Shown in pieces: positions 1 through 5,821 of a stretch of 11,894 bases of DNA. The stretch spans positions 1 through 11,894 of the forward strand of contig CAAGMF010000062.1 in the NCBI GenBank assembly GCA_900770895.1, in the 5' to 3' direction. The notes under the pieces were generated by a model, which worked only from the letters and a program-made list of their open reading frames with translations, searched no databases and was not told the DNA's origin. The DNA is from an uncultured Mitsuokella sp. (lineage in GTDB: Bacteria > Bacillota > Negativicutes > Selenomonadales > Selenomonadaceae). Every line of letters begins with the position of its first letter. Within the stretch, counting starts at the first letter, position 1. The translations under genes were made by a program, and so were the position numbers.

Positions 1-138
1 AGCCTTCTCCTCAGGAGAAGGGGGACCGCGTCAGCGGTGGATGAGGTGTAGCTGGGACATGACTCTATATTTAGAGTTAGAACTCCATGTAGCGATTCAC
101 TCTTGCTACACCTCTTTCGGCTCCCATAGGGGAAGGCT
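1..138. repeat. Nested inverted-repeat (MITE/REP-like) intergenic element, copy 1
   Basis: The ends are inverted: AGCCTTCTCCT at 1-11 faces AGGGGAAGGCT at 127-137, with one mismatch. Inside lie a second inverted pair, GAGGTGTAGC at 43-52 and GCTACACCTC at 105-114, and two smaller hairpins: CCTTCTCCT/AGGAGAAGG at 3-21 and CCGC/GCGG around 27-38. The centre holds ACTCTA-TATT-TAGAGT (62-77). The start may lie left of the window. Parts of it recur at 4654-4690 and 11840-11873, which shows a dispersed family. The ribosome binding site of the next gene follows directly, so this element would form the 5' leader or operon spacer of that gene. No ORF or transposase is seen inside. Confidence 0.75.
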
Positions 139-167
139 TATAAAGAGTGAAAGGAGATGTCACTCAG

Positions 168-479
168 ATGAGCATACGGATCGAATCCGCCGAGTGTGTC
201 GGTTGCGGACGCTGCTGCGATGTCTGTCCGGGCAATCTGCTCGTGCTGCAGGCAGGGAAGGCGGTCATACGCGACCGGCGCGACTGCTGGGGGTGCACGG
301 CCTGTGTGAAGGAATGTCCGCGCGACGCGATATTCTTTACGCTGGAGGCCAGTCTGGGCGGCGCAGGCGGACGCCTCTACGCCCATGACCGGGGCGCAGA
401 GCTGTGCTGGGAGCTCCGGCTGGCCGACGGCAGCCGGCAGGAGATCGTCGTAGACCGCAGCCGTGCCAATGCTTATTGA
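168..479 (+). CDS. aprB: AprB-like adenylylsulfate reductase beta subunit (2x[4Fe-4S] ferredoxin)
   Basis: This small cytoplasmic iron-sulfur protein of 103 aa probably passes electrons to the flavin subunit of APS reductase (AprA), which makes sulfite and AMP from APS. Two four-cysteine motifs are visible: CVGCGRCCDVCP near the N-terminus and CWGCTACVKECP about 30 residues later, each suited to one [4Fe-4S] cluster. The tail (LGGA, then a W-x-L-x-x-x-DG pattern) resembles the segment after the clusters in dissimilatory AprB, but the protein is shorter than the usual 150 or so residues. I chose ATG 168 over an in-frame GTG at 147 because AAAGGAG (150-156) lies just upstream of it and would fall inside the longer version. 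cysD follows after 36 bases. AprA is not in the window and would be expected upstream. A generic ferredoxin serving Sir is an alternative. Confidence 0.75.
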   Translation: MSIRIESAECVGCGRCCDVCPGNLLVLQAGKAVIRDRRDCWGCTACVKECPRDAIFFTLEASLGGAGGRLYAHDRGAELCWELRLADGSRQEIVVDRSRANAY

Positions 480-515
480 CCGGCGCAGAGCCATTTGAAA
501 AAAGGAGAGTCACCT

Positions 516-1424
516 ATGGGGAAATTATCGCATCTCGATGCGCTGGAGGCAGAGGCCATCTACATCATCCGGGAAGTCGCCGCCGAGGCGGAAAAGCCGG
601 TCATGCTCTACTCGATCGGCAAGGACAGCACGGTCATGATGCATCTGGCCCTGAAAGCTTTCTATCCCGAGAAACCGCCGTTCCCGTTCCTGCACGTCAA
701 TACGACCTGGAAGTTCCACGAGATGATACGGTTCCGCGATGAGCAGGCAAAGAAGTACGGCTTGCAGATGATCGAGTACATCAATGAGGACGGAGTGAAG
801 GCCGGCATCAATCCATTCGACCATGGGGCCAGCTACACGGATATCATGAAGACCCAGGCCCTGAAGCAGGCCTTGACGAAGTACGGCTTCACGGCCGCCT
901 TCGGCGGCGGCCGCCGCGATGAGGAGAAATCGCGGGCCAAGGAACGCATATTCTCGTTCCGCAACGCCGCTCAGGCCTGGGACCCGAAGAACCAGCGCCC
1001 CGAGCTCTGGAAGCTCTACAATGCCGAGCTGAACGAGGGCGAGAGCATCCGCGTCTTCCCCATATCGAACTGGACGGAGAAAGACATCTGGCAGTATATC
1101 CGGCGCGAGAATCTCGAAATCGTATCGCTGTATTTCGCCAAAGAGCGGCCCTGCATCGAGCGCGACGGCAACATCATCATGGTCGATGACGACCGCATCG
1201 TCGAGAAGCTGCATCTGAAGCCGTCGGATATCAGGCAGCGCCGGATACGGTTCCGCACGCTGGGCTGCTATCCGCTGACCGGCGGATTCGAGTCCGATGC
1301 GGATACGCTCGACAAGATCGTGCAGGAGACACTCGGGGCTGTCGAGTCGGAGCGCACGAGCCGTGTCATCGATCATCAGGGCGCCGGCAGCATGGAGCGC
1401 CGCAAACGGGAGGGCTATTTCTGA
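516..1424 (+). CDS. cysD: Sulfate adenylyltransferase subunit 2 (CysD)
   Basis: Small catalytic subunit of ATP sulfurylase, which forms APS from ATP and sulfate with CysN. The 302 aa match the usual length of the family. The PP-loop SIGKDS (residues 33-38) binds the pyrophosphate of ATP. The family blocks GINPF, KTQALKQAL, FGGGRRDEEKSRAKER, WDPKNQRPELW, SIRVFPISNWTEKDIW and RFRTLGCYPLTG are all intact, and the protein ends in the typical GSMERRKREGYF. ATG 516 is preferred to TTG 495 because AAAAGGAG lies just before it and the N-terminus then aligns with known CysD. The stop at 1422-1424 is one base from the cysN start, so the pair is translationally coupled, as expected for subunits of one enzyme. 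Confidence 0.97.
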   Translation: MGKLSHLDALEAEAIYIIREVAAEAEKPVMLYSIGKDSTVMMHLALKAFYPEKPPFPFLHVNTTWKFHEMIRFRDEQAKKYGLQMIEYINEDGVKAGINPFDHGASYTDIMKTQALKQALTKYGFTAAFGGGRRDEEKSRAKERIFSFRNAAQAWDPKNQRPELWKLYNAELNEGESIRVFPISNWTEKDIWQYIRRENLEIVSLYFAKERPCIERDGNIIMVDDDRIVEKLHLKPSDIRQRRIRFRTLGCYPLTGGFESDADTLDKIVQETLGAVESERTSRVIDHQGAGSMERRKREGYF

Positions 1425-1425
1425 T

Positions 1426-3081
1426 ATGAACGATTTATTGAAATTCATCACGTGCGGCAGCGTCGACGATGGCAAATCGACACTGATCGGCCATCTGCTC
1501 TACGACTCGAAGCTGCTCTATGCCGACCAGGAGGAAGCCCTGCTGCTTGATTCGAAGGTCGGCAGCCGCGGCGGCGCCATCGACTACTCGCTGCTGCTGG
1601 ACGGGCTCATGGCTGAGCGGGAGCAGGGCATCACCATCGATGTAGCGTATCGCTACTTCACGACCGACCGGCGCAGCTTTATCTGCGCCGATACGCCGGG
1701 CCATGAGGAGTACACGCGCAACATGGCCTGCGGAGCTTCGTTCGCCGATCTCGCCATCATACTCATCGATGCCACGAAAGGCGTGCTGACGCAGACGCGG
1801 CGTCATGCCCGCATCTGCGCGCTCATGGGGATACGGGCGTTCGTATTCGCCGTGAACAAGATGGATCTCGCCGGCTATGCGGAGGACCGTTTCGACAGCA
1901 TCCGTCAGGAGATCGAGGCGCTGCAGCAGGAGCTGGGCCTCGAAAGCATCGTCGTCATACCGGTCTCAGCCACCGAGGGCGACAATATCACGAAGCGTTC
2001 GCCGCGCATGGACTGGTACGAGGGGCCGGTACTGCTCGACTACCTCGAGACGGTCGATGTCGCCCGTCTGGCTGCTGCCGAGCAGGGCTTCTACATGCCG
2101 GTGCAGCGCGTCAGCCGGCCGGACCACACGTTCCGCGGTTTCCAGGGACAGGTAGAGAGCGGCAGCATCGCGGTCGGCGATACGGTGCGGGCGCTGCCCT
2201 CGGGCGAGCAGGCCGAGGTGAAGAGCATACTCGTAGCCGGACAGCCGGCCGGACAGGCCGCTCAGGGGCAGCCCGTCACCATCCAGCTCACGCGCGAGGT
2301 CGACGTATCGCGCGGCTGCGTGCTCGAGCTGGACAGCGGACTGCAGCAGTCCGACAGCTTCCGCGCCGAGATCCTGTGGATGGACGACACGCCGCTCACG
2401 CTCGGCCGGAATTTCCTGCTGAAGCTGGGCACGAAGAAGCTGCCCGGCGTGCTCACGAGCATCGACTATGCCATCGATATCAACACGGGCGCGCATGAGG
2501 AGCGCACGACCCTGACGAAGAACGAAATCGCCGTCTGCGAGCTGGCCGTGACCGAGCCCATCGTGATCGATGAGTTCGCCCATCACCGCACGCAGGGTGA
2601 GTTCATACTCATAGACCGCATCAGCCATAACACAGTCGCCTGCGGCGTCGTGCAGGCCGTAGGCACTGCCCAGAAGCGACAATATGCCGCGAGCTCGTCC
2701 ATGCGTGCGGCGCTGAACTGGCAGCAGCCGCTCGCCATCGTATTCGCACCATCCGACCGGACAGACAGCGACACGATCGCCGCTGCCGAGTACAGTCTCG
2801 TGCGCTCCGGCCGTCATACCTATCTCTACCAGTCAGCAGCAGGCGAGGATGCCGTGCCCGTCGTGCACAATCTGCTGGCCGCCGGCCTGGTCGTCCTGAT
2901 CGATGCTCCGTCCGATGATGCGGCATCTGTGCTGACAGCCAGCCTCACTGGCGTGCGGCGCTGGGCCGACGTGCAGCCAGCTGATGCGGCTGCTGCTGCC
3001 ACGGCCGACACTATCGCCCAGACCATCCTGCAGCTGACGATGCTCAGCACCGCCCTCGGCCCGGACAACTGGGTGATTTGA
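1426..3081 (+). CDS. cysN: Sulfate adenylyltransferase subunit 1, GTPase (CysN), with degenerate APS-kinase-like C-terminal domain
   Basis: The 551-aa GTPase subunit of ATP sulfurylase; GTP hydrolysis drives APS formation by CysD. Visible GTPase motifs are GSVDDGKST (residues 11-19), DTPGHEE (from 89) and NKMDL (from 144), followed by EF-Tu-like beta-barrel domains to about residue 425. E. coli CysN is about 475 aa, so roughly 120 residues are extra. From about 430 the sequence tracks the APS kinase fold of CysNC/NodQ: PLAIVFAPSDRTDSDT sits where family members have the GLSGxGKST P-loop, then comes SGRHTYLYQ (family GRHTYLLDGDN), then AAGLVVLIDAPSDDA (family DAGLIVLxxFISP). The P-loop lysine and the DGDN motif are gone, so kinase activity is very unlikely. 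The start ATG is fixed by homology to MNDLLKFITCGS and by its position one base after cysD. Confidence 0.94.
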   Translation: MNDLLKFITCGSVDDGKSTLIGHLLYDSKLLYADQEEALLLDSKVGSRGGAIDYSLLLDGLMAEREQGITIDVAYRYFTTDRRSFICADTPGHEEYTRNMACGASFADLAIILIDATKGVLTQTRRHARICALMGIRAFVFAVNKMDLAGYAEDRFDSIRQEIEALQQELGLESIVVIPVSATEGDNITKRSPRMDWYEGPVLLDYLETVDVARLAAAEQGFYMPVQRVSRPDHTFRGFQGQVESGSIAVGDTVRALPSGEQAEVKSILVAGQPAGQAAQGQPVTIQLTREVDVSRGCVLELDSGLQQSDSFRAEILWMDDTPLTLGRNFLLKLGTKKLPGVLTSIDYAIDINTGAHEERTTLTKNEIAVCELAVTEPIVIDEFAHHRTQGEFILIDRISHNTVACGVVQAVGTAQKRQYAASSSMRAALNWQQPLAIVFAPSDRTDSDTIAAAEYSLVRSGRHTYLYQSAAGEDAVPVVHNLLAAGLVVLIDAPSDDAASVLTASLTGVRRWADVQPADAAAAATADTIAQTILQLTMLSTALGPDNWVI

Positions 3082-3101
3082 GGAAAAACTCTAAATCATA
3101 C

Positions 3102-3130
3102 TTGACAGATATATAAAACTGGAGTATCAT
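3102..3130 (+). promoter_or_regulatory. Sigma-A type promoter for the hcyS-metY module
   Basis: TTGACA at 3102-3107 and TATCAT at 3125-3130 are separated by exactly 17 bases, in an AT-rich island between cysN and the sulfur-carrier gene. It would give a leader of about 50 bases without an obvious riboswitch or terminator. This suggests that the carrier, E1, protease, sulfite reductase and MetY genes can be transcribed apart from cysDN. Read-through from upstream is also possible, since I see no terminator after cysN. No operator can be named with confidence. Confidence 0.75.
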
Positions 3131-3184
3131 AGCACTAATATTAGAAAACATATTGATTTTATATGCAATCAAGGAGGCCTTTCC

Positions 3185-3394
3185 ATGAAAGTAAAGGTAA
3201 ATGGCGAGCAGCTGGAGCTGGACAAATCCATAAACCTCAAGGAATTGCTCGTAGTCGCCAAGGCGGAGCAGCCGGAGTATGTCACGGTACAGCTCAACGG
3301 CACATTCGTCGACCACAAGGATTTCGAGACGACATTCGTCAATGATGGTGATGAGATCGAATTTCTGTACTTCATGGGAGGCGGAGCGATATGA
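3185..3394 (+). CDS. hcyS: ThiS-like sulfur carrier protein, HcyS type, with C-terminal Ala-Ile extension
   Basis: A 69-aa beta-grasp protein of the ThiS/MoaD kind. Start ATG 3185 follows AAGGAGG (3171-3177). ThiS-like features are the MKVKVNGEQLEL strand, NLKELL, VTVQLNG and a DGDEIEFL strand before the glycines. Aligned with E. coli ThiS (ILLFQVIAGG), the functional di-glycine is Gly66-Gly67, but the protein continues with Ala68-Ile69. The tail must be removed before HcyF can adenylate the glycine carboxylate and sulfide can form a thiocarboxylate. In Wolinella HcyS a single alanine is removed in this way by HcyD. The stop overlaps the hcyF start (ATGA, 3391-3394). A thiamine role is less likely, as thiG and thiH are absent and the neighbours are sulfite reductase and MetY. 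The function is inferred from family and context. Confidence 0.87.
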   Translation: MKVKVNGEQLELDKSINLKELLVVAKAEQPEYVTVQLNGTFVDHKDFETTFVNDGDEIEFLYFMGGGAI

Positions 3395-4206
3395 GCACGC
3401 TTACGAATGAGCAGCTCGAGCGCTACTCGCGCCATATCATACTGCAGCAGGTCGGTGGCAAGGGGCAGGAAAAGCTGCTGGTGGGCAAGGTGCTCATCAT
3501 CGGCACGGGCGGGCTCGGCTCACCGGCGGCCATGTATCTCGCGGCGGCAGGTGTCGGTACCATCGGGCTCGTCGACTCCGATGTCGTAGACCTCTCGAAC
3601 CTGCAGCGCCAGATCATCCACTCGACGCCGGACGTAGGCCGGCCGAAGGTCGAGTCGGGCCGCGAGACGATCGAGCGCCTGAATCCCGATGTGAAGGTCA
3701 AGACGTACAATGAGTTCGTGAGCTCGGCCAATATCCGCGACATCATCCGCGACGAGGACTACGATTTCATCATCGACGGCACGGATAACTTCCCGGCCAA
3801 ATTCCTCATCAATGACGCCTGCGTACTGGAGCAGAAGCCGTTCTCCCATGCGGGCATCATCCGGTTCTCCGGCCAGACGATGACGTACGTGCCGGGGCAG
3901 GGACCCTGCTATCGCTGCGTATTCACGACGATGCCGCCGAAGGACGCCATACCGACCTGCCGTCAGGCGGGTGTGCTCGGCGTCATGGGCGGTGTCATCG
4001 GAACCCTGCAGGCGACCGAGGCGCTGAAATATCTGCTGGGAGTCGGGGATCTCCTGACCGGATATCTGCTGACCTACGATGCGCTGACGATGACATTCCG
4101 CAAAGTGAAGATCAACCACAATCCGCATTGCGCCATCTGCGGCGACCATCCGACGATCCACGAGCTCATCGACTACGAGCAGCCCTCCTGCGACTTCGGG
4201 GGTTGA
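3391..4206 (+). CDS. hcyF: ThiF/MoeB-family E1-like adenylyltransferase, HcyF type
   Basis: ATP-dependent activation of the carrier C-terminus: the protein adenylates the HcyS glycine so that sulfide can replace AMP. Its 271 aa include the nucleotide-binding GTGGLGS (38-44), the DxxxxxNLQRQ segment (around 63-75), and DGTDNFPAKFLIND. PTCRQAG has Cys190 at the position of the conserved E1 cysteine. A structural zinc site is formed by Cys173/Cys176 and Cys247/Cys250. There is no rhodanese domain, which fits sulfide being supplied directly by Sir and not from a persulfide. Translation is coupled to the carrier by a 4-base overlap. The protein ends in DFGG; see findings. Alternative assignments are ThiF or MoeB proper, which the gene neighbourhood argues against. 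Confidence 0.92.
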   Translation: MSTLTNEQLERYSRHIILQQVGGKGQEKLLVGKVLIIGTGGLGSPAAMYLAAAGVGTIGLVDSDVVDLSNLQRQIIHSTPDVGRPKVESGRETIERLNPDVKVKTYNEFVSSANIRDIIRDEDYDFIIDGTDNFPAKFLINDACVLEQKPFSHAGIIRFSGQTMTYVPGQGPCYRCVFTTMPPKDAIPTCRQAGVLGVMGGVIGTLQATEALKYLLGVGDLLTGYLLTYDALTMTFRKVKINHNPHCAICGDHPTIHELIDYEQPSCDFGG

Positions 4207-4228
4207 TGTCATAGCGGAGGACTTTACT

Positions 4229-4648
4229 ATGCAGATAAATTTGAAACTAGCGGACTATATCGCTATGGTGCAGCATGCGCGCCGGCTCGCGCCCATCGAG
4301 GACTGCGGGCTCATCGGCGGCACGATCGATGCGGCTACGGGAGTGAAGACGGTAGAGCGCGTCTTTTTCCTGACGAACGTCGACCATGCAGCGGAGCATT
4401 TCTCGCTCGACCCGCAGGAGCAGTTCGCCGCCGTAAAGGAACTGCGCGCCGCGGGCTGGCAACTGCTCGGCAACTGGCACAGCCATCCGGCCAGCCCCTC
4501 GCGGCCGAGCGAGGAGGACAAGCGTCTGGCCTATGACAGCAAGGCAAGCTACATGATCCTGTCGCTGAATGGCGGTGAGCCCGTACTCAACAGCTTCCAT
4601 ATTGATAAAGATAAACAGGTAACGAAAGAAGACCTCAGGATCCGGTGA
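4229..4648 (+). CDS. hcyD: JAMM/MPN+ zinc metalloprotease, HcyD (Mec-like) type
   Basis: Predicted zinc peptidase of 139 aa acting on the sulfur carrier. It should remove the Ala-Ile tail of HcyS and later hydrolyse the carrier-homocysteine bond, as described for HcyD and for the related Mec protein of mycobacterial CysO. The JAMM signature is complete: His84-Ser-His86-Pro, then Ser94 and Asp97 (HSHPASPSRPSEED), with Glu24 in PIEDCGLIGG as the upstream catalytic glutamate. The length is typical of stand-alone prokaryotic JAMM proteins. ATG 4229 follows GCGGAGG (4214-4220), and 22 bases separate it from hcyF. A palindromic repeat lies directly after the stop codon. The family assignment is firm; the substrate is inferred from the adjacent carrier with its two-residue tail. 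Confidence 0.92.
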   Translation: MQINLKLADYIAMVQHARRLAPIEDCGLIGGTIDAATGVKTVERVFFLTNVDHAAEHFSLDPQEQFAAVKELRAAGWQLLGNWHSHPASPSRPSEEDKRLAYDSKASYMILSLNGGEPVLNSFHIDKDKQVTKEDLRIR

Positions 4649-4653
4649 GGTTT

Positions 4654-4690
4654 CCCGCTAGCGCGGTCCCCTTCCCCTGAGGGGAAGGCT
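4654..4690 (-). repeat. Palindromic intergenic repeat, copy 2 (inverted relative to copy 1)
   Basis: Read on the minus strand, this stretch matches positions 1-36 of copy 1: AGCCTTCCCCT, AGGGGAAGG, then GGACCGCG and AGCGG. On the plus strand it forms CCTTCCCC/GGGGAAGG (4670-4677 with 4681-4688) plus a smaller CCGC/GCGG hairpin (4655-4666). It lies inside the operon between hcyD and the sulfite reductase gene, just before the GGAGGGTG ribosome binding site. It could stabilise mRNA ends or partly attenuate transcription; the T-rich stretch after the hairpin (GGCTTTATATTT) is weak for a terminator. Confidence 0.75.
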
Positions 4691-4712
4691 TTATATTTAG
4701 GAGGGTGAAAAA

Positions 4713-5573
4713 ATGGCAGTAGATTATAAGGCATTGAAGGCTACCGGTATGATGCGCATGAAGCAGAAGGACTGCATCTCCATGCGCCTGAAATCCGTCG
4801 GCGGGCACTTCACGGCGGCGCAGCTCCGCGCCATCGAGCAGGTGGCGGACAAATATGGTCATGGCTACGTGCATCTCACGAGCCGCCAGGGCATAGAGAT
4901 CCCGTACATCCATGTGCAGGACATCGAGGCGGTGAAGGCCGACCTCGCGAAGGGCGGCGTCGAGAACGGCGTCTGCGGACCGCGCGTGCGCACCATCACG
5001 GCCTGCCAGGGAGCGGCTACCTGCCCGTCCGGCCTCATCGATACCGTGAAGCTCGCCAATGAATTCGACAAGCGCTTTGGCGGCCGCGAGCTGCCGCACA
5101 AATTCAAATTCGGCTTCACGGGCTGCCATAACAACTGCCTCAAGGCTGAGGAAAACGACATGGGCATCAAGGGCGGCGTAAGGCCCAGCTGGCAGTCGGA
5201 CAACTGTACGTATTGCGGCCTCTGCGAGGCGGTCTGCCCCGAGAAAGCCATCAAAGTCGATGCGGCCTCGCAGCAGGTCACGCTCGATGAAGCAAAGTGC
5301 GTCTACTGCGGCAAGTGCATCAAGAGCTGCCCGACGGATTCCTGGACGGGCGAGAATGGCTGTGTCATCTCCTTTGGCGGACTCTATGGCAACCATATCG
5401 CGATCGGACGGCACACACTGCCGCTCATCGTCAGCGAGGAGAAAGTCTACGATGTGGCTGAGGCCACGCTGCAGTTCTTTGCTGCGAACGCCAAGCCGAG
5501 CGAGCGCTTCCGCGCCTGCCTCGAGCGCGTGGGCTGGGATAAACTTGAAAAAGCATTGGAGGGAGTAGTATGA
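4713..5573 (+). CDS. sir: Small siroheme sulfite reductase with C-terminal ferredoxin domain (Sir, AsrC/DsrA-related)
   Basis: Six-electron reduction of sulfite to sulfide in the cytoplasm, supplying sulfide for carrier thiocarboxylation. In 286 aa the N-terminal half is a single siroheme-protein half-repeat, with HLTSRQGIEIPYI and the coupled siroheme/[4Fe-4S] cysteines Cys98, Cys104, Cys138 and Cys142 (CQGAATC and CHNNC). A two-cluster ferredoxin insert follows: Cys165/168/171/175 and Cys196/199/202/206. This layout matches the compact sulfite reductases related to anaerobic sulfite reductase subunit C, without AsrA or AsrB here, so the electron donor is unknown (perhaps ferredoxin). ATG 4713 follows GGAGGGTG (4700-4707). 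The stop overlaps the next start by 4 bases. A nitrite reductase role is possible from sequence alone but unlikely in this operon. Confidence 0.9.
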   Translation: MAVDYKALKATGMMRMKQKDCISMRLKSVGGHFTAAQLRAIEQVADKYGHGYVHLTSRQGIEIPYIHVQDIEAVKADLAKGGVENGVCGPRVRTITACQGAATCPSGLIDTVKLANEFDKRFGGRELPHKFKFGFTGCHNNCLKAEENDMGIKGGVRPSWQSDNCTYCGLCEAVCPEKAIKVDAASQQVTLDEAKCVYCGKCIKSCPTDSWTGENGCVISFGGLYGNHIAIGRHTLPLIVSEEKVYDVAEATLQFFAANAKPSERFRACLERVGWDKLEKALEGVV

Positions 5574-5821
5574 GCGAAACCAGTAGTGATGCGAGCATCG
5601 ACATCACCGATGTCGTCTGTCCGATCACATTCGTAAAGGTCAAAGTGGCACTCGAAGATCTGGCGGACGGCCAGACGCTGAGCGTCCATCTCAATGACGG
5701 CGAGCCGATACAGAATGTGCCGCGCAGCCTGAAGGACGAGGGACACAAGGTGACCTCCGTGCATAAGAATGAGGATGGAACCTATGAGCTCGTCGTCGTC
5801 AAAGGCGGTCTTAATGCATGA
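5570..5821 (+). CDS. TusA/SirA-family sulfurtransferase-like protein (CPIT variant)
   Basis: An 83-aa cytoplasmic protein of the TusA family. The DITDVVCPITFVKVKVALEDL segment places Cys17 at the usual sulfur-accepting position at the start of the first helix. NDGEPIQNVPRSLKDEGHKV and a final ELVVVKGG strand complete the small alpha/beta fold. The canonical motif is CPxP; here it is CPIT, so the second proline is missing. It overlaps sir upstream (ATGA, 5570-5573) and metY downstream (ATGA, 5818-5821), so it is made in step with both. The location suggests it handles sulfide or sulfur between Sir and the carrier, or assists Sir, but no reaction has been shown by anything in the sequence. Confidence 0.82.
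   Translation: MSETSSDASIDITDVVCPITFVKVKVALEDLADGQTLSVHLNDGEPIQNVPRSLKDEGHKVTSVHKNEDGTYELVVVKGGLNA

Noticed and set aside
525..1475. Long minus-strand open frames opposite cysD, cysN, metY and the transporters
   Set aside because: These are antisense shadows of GC-rich genes, with low-complexity products and no ribosome binding sites.
3185..4206. Thiamine biosynthesis thiS-thiF pair
   Set aside because: No thiG, thiH, thiC or TPP riboswitch is present, the carrier has a post-glycine tail, and the neighbours are a JAMM protease, sulfite reductase and MetY.
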